Shown here piece after piece: positions 1 through 9,210 of a DNA stretch of 64,000 nucleotides. Source of the DNA: an uncultured Clostridia bacterium (lineage in GTDB: Bacteria > Bacillota > Clostridia > Christensenellales > Aristaeellaceae); assembly GCA_946538975.1 (NCBI GenBank), contig CAMNHF010000002.1:1-64000 (forward strand). Reading direction: 5' to 3'. The notes below the pieces were generated by a model. The model worked only from the letters and a program-made list of their open reading frames with translations. It searched no databases and had not been told where the DNA came from. How positions within the stretch are numbered: the first letter of the stretch is position 1; each line of letters opens with the position of its first letter. Both the position numbers and the translations under genes were made by a program.

Positions 1-2
1 CG

Positions 3-806
3 GAGGACCACCTGAACCGCCACCACACGATGGCGGAATACACCCGGCTGAAGATGCGCGTCTTCGAGAATCAGGGCGCGGAGGACGCGGCCATCTTCAA
101 CGCCGATGATCCGGCGCTGCGGGGGCTGGACAGCCAGGTGCGCAGCCGCCGCATGTTCTTCTCCCGCCGGCGGGAGGTGGACGAGGGCGCCTGCGTGCGC
201 GGCGGTGTGCTGGTCTACCGGCAGGACGGCCATGAGACGGAGATCTGCCGGCCGGAGGAGATCCGCATTCCCGGCCCGCACAATCTCGAGAACGCGCTGG
301 CTGCGGTCTGCCTGGGCATGCGCATGGATGTGCCCGCGGAGGCGATCGCCAAGACGCTGCGCGATTTCCCCGGCGTGGAGCACCGCATTGAGTTCGTCCG
401 CGAGCTGGACGGCGTGCGCTACATCAACGACAGCAAGGGGACGAACGTGGATTCCACCGTCCGCGCGGTGCAGACGATGGATCGGCCGACGGTCATCATC
501 CTGGGCGGCTCGGACAAGGGCTGTGACTTTGTGCCGCTGATCCGCGAGATGCAGGCGAACCCGCTGATCCGCGAAGCCGTGCTGATCGGCGCCACCGCGG
601 AGAAGATCGAGGACGCCATGCGACGCTGCGGCTGGCAGGCGATCCATCACGCCGAGGACATGGGCGAGGCCGTCCGCATGGGGCGGTCGCTGAGCGCGGA
701 GGGCTGGAATGTGCTGCTCTCCCCGAGCTGCGCGTCCTTTGATATGTTTACGGATTTCGAGCACCGGGGCCGCGTTTTCAAGGAACAGGTCTGGCAGCTC
801 CATTAA
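3..806 (+). CDS. murD: UDP-N-acetylmuramoyl-L-alanine--D-glutamate ligase MurD, C-terminal part (5' end outside window)
   Basis: Frame is open from base 3 (EDHLNRHHTMAEY). Mur ligase motifs follow: HRIEFV...YINDSKGTNVDST and ILGGSDKG. Followed by ftsQ/ftsA/ftsZ. Confidence 0.93.
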   Translation, partial: EDHLNRHHTMAEYTRLKMRVFENQGAEDAAIFNADDPALRGLDSQVRSRRMFFSRRREVDEGACVRGGVLVYRQDGHETEICRPEEIRIPGPHNLENALAAVCLGMRMDVPAEAIAKTLRDFPGVEHRIEFVRELDGVRYINDSKGTNVDSTVRAVQTMDRPTVIILGGSDKGCDFVPLIREMQANPLIREAVLIGATAEKIEDAMRRCGWQAIHHAEDMGEAVRMGRSLSAEGWNVLLSPSCASFDMFTDFEHRGRVFKEQVWQLH

Positions 807-829
807 AAGGCAATTGGGGGAACCTCCGA

Positions 830-1848
830 TGGAAAAGGTGCGGCGGCGCTTTGAGCGGGCGCTGGAGGACACGGCCTGGCAGGCCAGGGGATATTATATG
901 GAACGCGTGGCCTGTGAGCGCTGCGCTGCGGTGAACGCCCAGACGGACACCGGTTTTGTCATCCCTGTGTTTGCGATGGCCGAGATGCCGCGGCTGGAGG
1001 AAACGCTGCCCCAGGAGGGCGGCGTGAGCGCGGAGCGCAGCCGGGAGATGCTGAACCACCGGGGCGGCTTCTGGGAGAACGAGAAGGGCCGCAACCGCTA
1101 CGACCGCCGTCCCCGCCGGATCTTTGCCGCGTGCACCGCGGCGGCGCTGCTGTTGACGGTGCTGGCACTGGGGTACTTCTTCCTCTTCCCGGTGCGGTCC
1201 GTAACGGTGGTGGGGAACTCCTACTACAGCGACCGGACGCTGACCGAGCTGGCCGGCATCGAGCGGGGCATGAGCATCTTCCGCGTCGATGACCGGGCCG
1301 TGGCGCGCCGCATCGCCTCCGGAAACCCCTTCTACATGGTCACGAGCATCGACAAGTCGCTGCTGACCGGCGGCGTCACGATCTATGTGATCGAGCGCAC
1401 CTGCGACGCCTACATCACCTACTGCGGCATCGATTACCTTATCGACAACCGCTTCAGGGTGCTGATGACGAACACGAGCGCCAATGTGGAGCTGGACTAC
1501 GTGCGCGTGGAAGGGCTGGAGATCAGCGGCTGCACCCTCGGCAAGGAGCTGACTGTCTACAATGACCGCCAGCTGCCCATCTGCCAGAATATCCTGCGCG
1601 AGATCAAGGCCATGGGGCTGGGGCAGTGGGTGCGGGTGCTCTACATGGGCGACCTGAACGACATCACGATGATCACCGAGGACGGCTATGCGGTCCGGAT
1701 CGGCGAAAGCCAGCGCGTGCATGAGAAGCTCCGCGCCATGCAGCTCACCTGCCAGTGGCTGAAGGAGAATGGCAAGACCGGCGGCACGGTGGACGTCTCC
1801 AACCCGGAAAAGCCCAGCTGGATCCCCGGAATTGAGACAGAAGTATAA
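830..1848 (+). CDS. ftsQ: FtsQ/DivIB-type cell division protein (single TM plus POTRA-like domain)
   Basis: The ORF track starts at 709, but ATG 830 (MEKVRRRFERALED) follows a GGGGGAA-type RBS. One TM (ACTAAALLLTVLALGYFFLFPV) is followed by VRSVTVVGNSYYSDRTL. Located between murD and ftsA. Confidence 0.8.
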
Positions 1849-1897
1849 AATTTCCGAGACAAAAGTGTTTTTCGGCTGTAATAGTTTTGAAAAATAC

Positions 1898-1926
1898 TTG
1901 CAATCTGCAGAAAAAGCGTCTATAAT
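1898..1926 (+). promoter_or_regulatory. sigma-A-like promoter for ftsA-ftsZ
   Basis: TTGCAA (1898-1903), 17 nt, TATAAT (1921-1926), upstream of ftsA. Confidence 0.75.
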
Positions 1927-2003
1927 AACCATGGTAAATTGGATGATGACCGCGTGAGCGAGATCAGAGCGCGGACATTGCTGGAATGGAGGTAAGGCGA
2001 GAC

Positions 2004-3200
2004 ATGAGTGCAAAGACCAAGGTTGCTGTGGTCGACTTTGGCACCAGCAAGATTGTCACCCTGGTCGCGGAAAACAGCAGCGCGGAACGCTGTAAGCTCA
2101 TTGGAATCGGCGTCGCCAACTATGCGGGTTATGTTCAGGAGGGCTGGAACGATCCGGAGCACCTGGACGAGCAGATTGAATCCTCTATCCGGGATGCAGA
2201 AAAGACCATGCGCGGCGCGGATGTGACGGAGCTGTATGTGGGCGTGCCGGCGATGTTCACGCAGGTGTACGCGTCGGAGACGACGATCACGCTCAAGGGC
2301 GCGGATCCGCGGGTGACGCAGCAGGACGTCATGAACGCCGTGAGCGAGGCGGAGGCCAAGGTCAAAAGCCGCCTGCCGCAGAATATGGGCTACATCGTCC
2401 ACTCCAGCCCGGCCTGGTACAGCCTGGACAGCGACCACAAGACGCTGGACGTCATCGGCAAGAAGGGCCGCGAGCTGACCGTGCTGATCTCCGTGGTGGT
2501 TGCGGACCGCGGCTTCGTGGACGAGGTGAACCACCGCCTGAGCGCCATGGATTACCACGTGCAGGGCTTCTATTCCTCCGCAGTGGGCGAGGCGCTGCTG
2601 TTCATCCCCGCGGAGGAGCGTGACCGCACCGCGGTGCTGATCGACGTGGGCTACCTGACCACCGACGTGATGATCGCCGAGGGCGACGCGCTGATCTATC
2701 TGCGGACGATCGACCTGGGCGGGGCCAGCCTGGCCGCCGATCTGGCGACGACGCTGGACATCGACATGACCGATGCGGAGGAAAAAATCAAGCGGAAATA
2801 CACCTTCGGCATCGATACCGGGGAGACCTATTCCGTGGGCCAGCCCGCGAAGACCTTCACCCGCGCCGAGGTGAGCGCCGTCATCGAACCCTTTGTCACC
2901 GAGCTGGCGGAGGAGGTCAACCGCGTGGTCGCGGAGAGCGGCGTGTCCCTGGGCAAGACCTCCGTCTTCTTCATGACGGGCGGCGGCCTGGGCGCGGACC
3001 GCGGCGGCCGTGACTTCTTCTCCGGCAAGATCGGCCGTCCCCTGCGCGAGACCCCGAAGCACACCTCCAGCCTGAACAACCACATCTACGCCAGCAGCCT
3101 GGGCGTGCTGGACCTGATCGTGGAGAAGCTGTCCACCGAGCGGCAGCAGGCCGCCGGCGGCAGGATGCGGCAGTTCTTTTATCAGCTGTTCCACGGCTGA
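2004..3200 (+). CDS. ftsA: Cell division protein FtsA (actin-like ATPase)
   Basis: [16 protein letters not shown]-terminus, actin-fold motifs, C-terminal amphipathic [21 protein letters not shown] precedes ATG 2004. Directly upstream of ftsZ. Confidence 0.88.
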   Translation: MSAKTKVAVVDFGTSKIVTLVAENSSAERCKLIGIGVANYAGYVQEGWNDPEHLDEQIESSIRDAEKTMRGADVTELYVGVPAMFTQVYASETTITLKGADPRVTQQDVMNAVSEAEAKVKSRLPQNMGYIVHSSPAWYSLDSDHKTLDVIGKKGRELTVLISVVVADRGFVDEVNHRLSAMDYHVQGFYSSAVGEALLFIPAEERDRTAVLIDVGYLTTDVMIAEGDALIYLRTIDLGGASLAADLATTLDIDMTDAEEKIKRKYTFGIDTGETYSVGQPAKTFTRAEVSAVIEPFVTELAEEVNRVVAESGVSLGKTSVFFMTGGGLGADRGGRDFFSGKIGRPLRETPKHTSSLNNHIYASSLGVLDLIVEKLSTERQQAAGGRMRQFFYQLFHG

Positions 3201-3271
3201 TCGTCCGGATAAATGCGTGGATGAAATGCGTGCAAGAAGATTCGGCTGCGGCCGGGGACAGGAGGAACAAC

Positions 3272-4732
3272 ATGATCGAGTTCCAGCATGACGAACAGGA
3301 AGGATTCGCTTCCATTAAAGTTGTAGGTGTCGGCGGCGGCGGCGGCAACGCCGTCAACCGCATGGTGGAGGCCGGGCTGCGCGGGGTGGAGTTTATCGCG
3401 ATCAATACCGACCGGCAGGCGCTGGCCCAGTCCAACGCCCACACCAAGATCCAGATCGGCGAGAAGGCGACCCGCGGTCTGGGCGCCGGCGCTGTGCCTG
3501 CGGTGGGCAAGAATGCCGCCAATGAGAGCAAGGAAGACATCATGCGCGCGCTGGAAGGCGCCGATCTGGTGTTCATCACCTCCGGCATGGGCGGCGGCAC
3601 CGGCACCGGCGCTGCGCCTGTGGTGGCGGAGTGCGCCCGCAACATCGGCGCGCTGACCATCGCCGTGGTCACCAAACCCTTCTCCTTCGAGGGCCGCCAG
3701 CGCCAGAAGAACGCCGAGGCCGGCATCGCCGAGCTGAAGCAGCAGGTGGACACCCTGGTGGTCATCCCGAATGACCGGCTGCTGTCCGGCCCCAGCAAGG
3801 GCACCACGATGCTGGAAGCCTTCCGCATGGCCGACGACGTGCTGCGCCAGGGCATTCAGGGCATCAGCGACCTGATCGCCGTGCCCGCGCTGATCAACCT
3901 GGACTTCGCCGACGTGCGGACCGTGATGGAATCCGGCGGCATGGCGCATATGGGCATCGGCATCGGCAAGGGCGAGAACCGCATGGTCAACGCGGCCAAG
4001 GAGGCCATCTCCAGCCCGCTGCTGGAGACCAAGATCGACGGCGCGCGTTCGGTGCTGATCAACATTACCGGCGGCGCGGACATCAGCATCTCCGACATCA
4101 ACGAGGCGGCCAACATGATTACGCAGGCCGCCGATCCCGAGGCCAACATCATCTTTGGCGCGGGTATTGACGACAGCATGGAGGACGAGGTTCGCGTGAC
4201 GGTCATCGCCACCGGCTTCCAGAAGACCCAGTTCCCGCCCCGGGACAGCGGCAAGTCCGTGCGCGAGCAGACCCATGAGCGCCTCTATGGCACCTCCTAT
4301 CAGCGCACGCCCGCTCCGGAGTATGACTACAGCGCGCCCACGGAGCCCCAGCAGCCGGAGGCCGCGGCGGAGCCCGCCGCGCCCAGCATGCCGGTGGGCA
4401 TGGGCTATATGGCGGCCCGGCCCGTGATGGGCGTGCCCTCCGCGGCGATGCCCTATCAGGGCGGCTATCAGCCGCAGACCGCGTTCCCGCAGCAGACCGG
4501 CTTCCAGCAGGGCGGCTTCGGCACCCAGCCCCAGCAGCCGGTGCAGCCCCAGTACGGCCAGGGCCAGTATTTCCAGGGCCAGCAGCCCCAGACCGGCACC
4601 TACCAGCCCCAGTTCGGCGGCACCCAGCCGACCATGCCGGTGGAGCAGGAGCCCCGCCAGCCGGTCAATCAGGCGATGGTCACCGACAAGAACGGCGTGC
4701 CCGCCTTCGTGCGGCACCGCGGCAAGAAGTAA
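3272..4732 (+). CDS. ftsZ: Cell division protein FtsZ
   Basis: [17 protein letters not shown], tubulin signature [10 protein letters not shown], long Q/P-rich linker, C-terminal [20 protein letters not shown] precedes ATG 3272. Confidence 0.98.
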   Translation: MIEFQHDEQEGFASIKVVGVGGGGGNAVNRMVEAGLRGVEFIAINTDRQALAQSNAHTKIQIGEKATRGLGAGAVPAVGKNAANESKEDIMRALEGADLVFITSGMGGGTGTGAAPVVAECARNIGALTIAVVTKPFSFEGRQRQKNAEAGIAELKQQVDTLVVIPNDRLLSGPSKGTTMLEAFRMADDVLRQGIQGISDLIAVPALINLDFADVRTVMESGGMAHMGIGIGKGENRMVNAAKEAISSPLLETKIDGARSVLINITGGADISISDINEAANMITQAADPEANIIFGAGIDDSMEDEVRVTVIATGFQKTQFPPRDSGKSVREQTHERLYGTSYQRTPAPEYDYSAPTEPQQPEAAAEPAAPSMPVGMGYMAARPVMGVPSAAMPYQGGYQPQTAFPQQTGFQQGGFGTQPQQPVQPQYGQGQYFQGQQPQTGTYQPQFGGTQPTMPVEQEPRQPVNQAMVTDKNGVPAFVRHRGKK

Positions 4733-4746
4733 TCACAGGCAATCTG

Positions 4747-4777
4747 AGGGGGAGACACCGCGTCTCCTCCTTTTTTT
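4747..4777 (+). terminator. Rho-independent terminator after ftsZ
   Basis: GGGGGAGAC-ACCGC-GTCTCCTCC stem followed by TTTTTTT. Confidence 0.75.
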
Positions 4778-4880
4778 GCGGATCTGCTTTGGGGGAGGGG
4801 AACAGCGGCAGCCAGGTGCGATGTGAGCAGCCGTCCGCAGATCCTGCCGCCGCCGCTGAGCCGCAGCCCTTGTGCCCCGC

Positions 4881-4909
4881 TTGACAGTTCTGCGCGGCTC
4901 TGCTATGCT
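4881..4909 (+). promoter_or_regulatory. sigma-A-like promoter
   Basis: TTGACA (4881-4886), 17 nt, TATGCT (4904-4909), upstream of the small ORF at 4936. Confidence 0.7.
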
Positions 4910-4935
4910 TTGGACGGGGAAAGGAGGCTCCCTTG

Positions 4936-5388
4936 ATGGGCATTACGATCATCCTGATTGTTTTTTGTCTGCTGCTGCTGTGTGTGGGGCTGCTGTGGCT
5001 GACCCGGGCCCGGGAGCGCCGGGAAAAGCTGATGATGGAGCGGCTCCGCGGTGGCGTGCTCTATGCCAGCCTGCAGCCCATGCTGCTTGCGTGCGCCCGG
5101 CGGAAGCTGGGCCGCGTGGAGCTGCGGCGCGAGGTGGTGATCTTCTACATGCTGCAGCCCGTCGGCAGCGAGCAGGGCTTTGACTTCGTCCGCGAGGGCT
5201 TCGACATGCCCCGGCCGGAGGTGCTGCTGGCCATCGCCCAGGCGCTGGCGGAAGACCTGCCTGAGCTGGCCGATCCCCGCAAGTACGCCTTCCGCACCCA
5301 TCAGGACATGCTGCCCGATGGCAGCCGGATCCCCTGGTACGAGTATGAGATGCGGCCCGACTGGAAGGACTACCAGATGCGCGGCTGA
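4936..5388 (+). CDS. Hypothetical membrane-anchored protein (~150 aa)
   Basis: AAGGAGG RBS, N-terminal TM (GITIILIVFCLLLLCVGLLWL), own promoter and terminator. Confidence 0.7.
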   Translation: MGITIILIVFCLLLLCVGLLWLTRARERREKLMMERLRGGVLYASLQPMLLACARRKLGRVELRREVVIFYMLQPVGSEQGFDFVREGFDMPRPEVLLAIAQALAEDLPELADPRKYAFRTHQDMLPDGSRIPWYEYEMRPDWKDYQMRG

Positions 5389-5391
5389 TGA

Positions 5392-5444
5392 AAAACGGCT
5401 GCCGCTCGACGCCCGCCATGAGGCAGGGGAGCGGCAGCCGTTTT
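5392..5444. terminator. Bidirectional terminator between convergent genes
   Basis: Inverted repeat AAAACGGCTGCCGCTC ... GAGCGGCAGCCGTTTT (16-bp arms). Confidence 0.8.
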
Positions 5445-5467
5445 CCTGATGATTCGTTATGCTTTTG

Positions 5468-8400
5468 TTATTTTTCCACAAGGCGCACATTTTCCGCGCC
5501 GTATGCGGCGTTCAGCCGCCGGATGCAGGCCTCGCCGGCGTCCACCCAGTACAGGCGGGAGACCAGCAGGGTCACCTTTTCGTCGGGAATGTGCAGATAG
5601 ACCGGCACCGAGCCGGGGAAGAGCGTCAGCAGCTCCGCGCAGGCGTCCATCTGGGGACGGGCCAGGCGGATGTACAGCTTGCGGCGGCTTGCGGCAGCGT
5701 CCTCGGCGTCGCTGCGCGGCGGGGGCGGGCTGTGCTTTTTCTTTGCCTCCTTGGCCGGTGCGGGGCTGCGGCGCGCCTCCTGCCATTCCTCGATGGTCCG
5801 GATCTGGTCGACCAGCAGCTTCGGGCTCTCCTCCTCGCGGATGGACAGCTTGCCGTTGAGCACGACCACATCATCCGCCTGGAAGCGCCCCTGATAGCGC
5901 TCGTACACCTTCGGGAAGACCAGGCATTCGATCTGCCCGGTCAGATCTTCCATCGTCAGGAAGCCCATGAAGGCGCCCTTCTTGGTGGCCTTGCCCTTCA
6001 CCTCGGTCAGAATGCCGCCCATCTCCACGGCGCGGCCGTCCAGCTCCATGGCCCGCTCCGGCTGCTCGTCCAGGTCGCCCAGATCGGCGGTGGAGAACGA
6101 CATCTCGCTGAGCACGGGCCGGTATTCATCCAGCGGATGACCGGTGATGTACACGCCGGTGCTCTCGCGCTCCCAGGCCAGCTTCAGCCGCTGGGGGTAG
6201 TCCTGCAGCTCGGGCAGGCTGTGGGCATCGGGCAGGATGTCCACGCCCTCCATCGCCAGGTCGAACAGGGACAGCTGCCCCGCCACGCGGCCCTTGCGCT
6301 GCCGTGCGTTGGCGTCCATCGCGCCCTCGTAAACCGCGATCATCTGCGGGCGGTTCGCGCCGAGATTGTCGAAGGCTCCGGCGCGGATCAGGCTTTCGAC
6401 CACGCGCTTGCCGCACAGGCCGGTGTCGATGCGCTCGCAGAAGTCGAAGATGTCCCGGTAGGGGCCGCGGGCTTTCCGCTCCCGCACGATCTCCTCCACC
6501 GCGGCCTCGCCGACCGCCTTGACCGCGCCCAGGCCGAAGATGATTCCCAGCCGCCCGTCCTCCATCCTTTCCGCGGAGAACTTCCACACGGAGCGGTTGA
6601 TGTCCGGCGGCCGCACGTCGATGCCATGGGCCCGGCAGTAGGCGATATAGCCCGCCACCTTGCCGGAATTGCCGTACACACTGTTGATGATGGCCGCCAT
6701 GAAGGCCGCCGGGTAGTGATACTTCAGCCAGGCTGTCTGCATGGCGACGACGCCGTAGGCTGCCGCGTGGCTCTTGTTGAAGGCATAGGACGCGAAGGAG
6801 ATCATCTCGTCATAGATTTGGTTGGCGACGTCCTCGGGCACGCCGTTGCGGACGCAGCCGGGGATGATGACCTTGCCGTCCTTCACCAGGCCGTGGACGA
6901 AGTTCTCCCGCTCCTCCTGCATCACCTTGATCTTCTTTTTGGCCATGGCGCGGCGCACCAGATCGCTGCGGCCATAGCTGTAGCCCGCCAGATCGCGGAC
7001 GATCTGCATCACCTGCTCCTGGTAGACCATGCAGCCATAGGTGACGTCGAGGATCGGGCGCAACTTCTCCGTCTCGTAGTGGACGGTGGACGGGTCTTGC
7101 TTGCCGGCGATGTAGCGCGGGATGGATTCCATCGGGCCCGGGCGGTACAGGGAGATGGCGGCGATGATGTCCTCGAAGCAGGCCGGGCGCATGTTCATGA
7201 GGAAGCTGCGCATGCCGGCGCCTTCCAGCTGGAACACGCCGTCGGTCTCGCCCTCCGAGATCATTTCGTACAGGGCCGGTTCCTCGATGGGGATGTCCTC
7301 CGCCTTCATGTGCAGGCCTTCCGTGCGCTCCGCCATCTCCAGCGCGTCGCGGATCACGGTCAGCGTGCGCAGGCCCAGGAAGTCCATCTTGAGCAGGCCC
7401 AGATGCTCGATCGTATCCTTGCCGAACTGGGTCGTGATCACGTCGTCATTGCGCTGCAGGGGAACATAGTTGATCACGGGCTCGCCGGTGATGAGCACGC
7501 CCGCGGCATGGGTGGAAGCGTTGCGGGGCATGCCCTCCAGCGTCAGGGCGGTGTCGATCAGCCGCTTGATCTCGGGCTGCTCGTCGTACATCGTCCGCAG
7601 CTGGGGGTTCAGGTGCAGGGCCTTCTCCAGCGTCATGCCCAGCGCGAAGGGCACGGCCTTGGCCACCACGTCCGTCTCCTGATAGCTCATGCCCAGCACG
7701 CGGCCGACGTCGCGGATGACGCCCCGGGCCGCCATGGTGCCGAAGGTGATGATCTGGCTGACGTGATCCGCGCCGTACTTGCGCACCACGTAGTCGATGA
7801 CCTCCTGCCGGCGTTCGTAGCAGAAGTCGGTGTCGATGTCGGGCATGGAGACGCGCTCCGGGTTCAGCAGCCGCTCGAAGAGCAGGTTGTATTTCAGCGG
7901 ATCCACCATCGTGATGCCCAGCAGGTAGGCCACGATGGAGCCGACGCCGCTGCCGCGCCCCGGCCCGACCATGATGTTCTGGGATTTGGCGTAGTGGATG
8001 AAGTCCCACACGATGAGGAAGTAATCCACATAGCCCATGCCGTCGATGACGCCGATCTCATAGTGCATCCGGGTGAAGGGCTCGTCGCCCTCCTTCGCGC
8101 CGGGATAGAGCTTCGCCATGCCCTCCAGGCAGAGGCGGTTCAGCATTTCCAGCGCGGTCTCCCCGTTCTCTGTCGGGAAGTGCGGAATCTTCGTTACGCC
8201 GAACTCGAAGGTGACATTGCACCGCTGGGCGATGCGCTGCGTGTTGTCCAGCGCGTCGGGCACCATGTGGAACAGCTGCCGCATCTCCGCCTCGCTCTTC
8301 ACGTAGAGCTGACGGGTCTCCTGCCGCATGCGGTTCCGGTCCTCCAGCGTCTTGCCGGTCTGGATGCACATCAGCACTTCCTGGGCGTCGGCGTCCTTCT

Positions 8401-9019
8401 GCTCCAGATAGTGGCAGTCGTTGGTCGCCGCCAGGGGCACATCCATCTCCCGCGCCAGGGAGATCAGCCGGGGGATGACCGTCTTCTCGTCCGGGATGCC
8501 GTGATCCATCAGCTCGATAAAAAAACTGTCCCGTCCGAAAATCTCCTGCATCTGCCGCACATAGGCCCGCGCTCCGTCCCAGTCGCCCTGCAGCAGCAGC
8601 TTCGGCAGGTCGCCGGAGAGACAGGCGGACAGACAGATCAGTCCCTCGTGGTGGGTGCGGAGCATCTCGTAATCCATCCGCGGCCGGTAGTGGAAGCCGT
8701 TCACGAAGGCCTCGCTGTCAAGCCACATCAGGTTTTCATAGCCCTTGTTGTTCTCGCACAGCAGGATCAGATGGCTCATCTCGCGGCTGGTCTTGTCGCG
8801 GTGATCCGCGCAGACGTAGGCCTCGCAGCCGATGATGGGCTTCAGCCCCGCGTCCTTCATGGCGGTGTAAAAGTCGATCACGCCGTAGAGCACGCCGTGA
8901 TCGGTCACCGCGCAGGCGTCCATGCCCAGCTCCTTCAGCTTTCCCGGCAAGCGGCTGATGCGGCACGCGCCGTCCAGAAGGCTGTATTCCGTATGCAGAT
9001 GCAGATGGGTAAACGCCAC
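5468..9019 (-). CDS. dnaE: DNA polymerase III subunit alpha (DnaE)
   Basis: 1183 aa. PHP domain start (FTHLHLHTEYSLLDGACRI), PDIDTDFCYERR, clamp-binding-like QLSLFD near the C-terminal part. Confidence 0.97.
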   Translation of the reverse strand: MAFTHLHLHTEYSLLDGACRISRLPGKLKELGMDACAVTDHGVLYGVIDFYTAMKDAGLKPIIGCEAYVCADHRDKTSREMSHLILLCENNKGYENLMWLDSEAFVNGFHYRPRMDYEMLRTHHEGLICLSACLSGDLPKLLLQGDWDGARAYVRQMQEIFGRDSFFIELMDHGIPDEKTVIPRLISLAREMDVPLAATNDCHYLEQKDADAQEVLMCIQTGKTLEDRNRMRQETRQLYVKSEAEMRQLFHMVPDALDNTQRIAQRCNVTFEFGVTKIPHFPTENGETALEMLNRLCLEGMAKLYPGAKEGDEPFTRMHYEIGVIDGMGYVDYFLIVWDFIHYAKSQNIMVGPGRGSGVGSIVAYLLGITMVDPLKYNLLFERLLNPERVSMPDIDTDFCYERRQEVIDYVVRKYGADHVSQIITFGTMAARGVIRDVGRVLGMSYQETDVVAKAVPFALGMTLEKALHLNPQLRTMYDEQPEIKRLIDTALTLEGMPRNASTHAAGVLITGEPVINYVPLQRNDDVITTQFGKDTIEHLGLLKMDFLGLRTLTVIRDALEMAERTEGLHMKAEDIPIEEPALYEMISEGETDGVFQLEGAGMRSFLMNMRPACFEDIIAAISLYRPGPMESIPRYIAGKQDPSTVHYETEKLRPILDVTYGCMVYQEQVMQIVRDLAGYSYGRSDLVRRAMAKKKIKVMQEERENFVHGLVKDGKVIIPGCVRNGVPEDVANQIYDEMISFASYAFNKSHAAAYGVVAMQTAWLKYHYPAAFMAAIINSVYGNSGKVAGYIAYCRAHGIDVRPPDINRSVWKFSAERMEDGRLGIIFGLGAVKAVGEAAVEEIVRERKARGPYRDIFDFCERIDTGLCGKRVVESLIRAGAFDNLGANRPQMIAVYEGAMDANARQRKGRVAGQLSLFDLAMEGVDILPDAHSLPELQDYPQRLKLAWERESTGVYITGHPLDEYRPVLSEMSFSTADLGDLDEQPERAMELDGRAVEMGGILTEVKGKATKKGAFMGFLTMEDLTGQIECLVFPKVYERYQGRFQADDVVVLNGKLSIREEESPKLLVDQIRTIEEWQEARRSPAPAKEAKKKHSPPPPRSDAEDAAASRRKLYIRLARPQMDACAELLTLFPGSVPVYLHIPDEKVTLLVSRLYWVDAGEACIRRLNAAYGAENVRLVEK

Positions 9020-9064
9020 GTGTCCATCTCCTTCCGGATTCGCTTGTTGTTAGCTGCGCAGAGG

Positions 9065-9115
9065 CTGGGGGAAGGAAACCCTTTTCGGGGCCGAAAAGGG
9101 CTTTCCTTCCCCCAG
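9065..9115. repeat. Long near-perfect intergenic hairpin
   Basis: CTGGGGGAAGGAAACCCTTTTCGG-GG-CCGAAAAGGGCTTTCCTTCCCCCAG, ~24-bp stem with one bulge, between ABC-F and dnaE. Confidence 0.8.
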
Positions 9116-9210
9116 GCCCCCATCTTTCCCAAAAGGCCTTTCCTCCGGGGCAGGGGGTTATCTTTCATGCTCGTCCGCAGCTTGCCCCGTTGGTGGAGCA
9201 GCAGCTCCAT

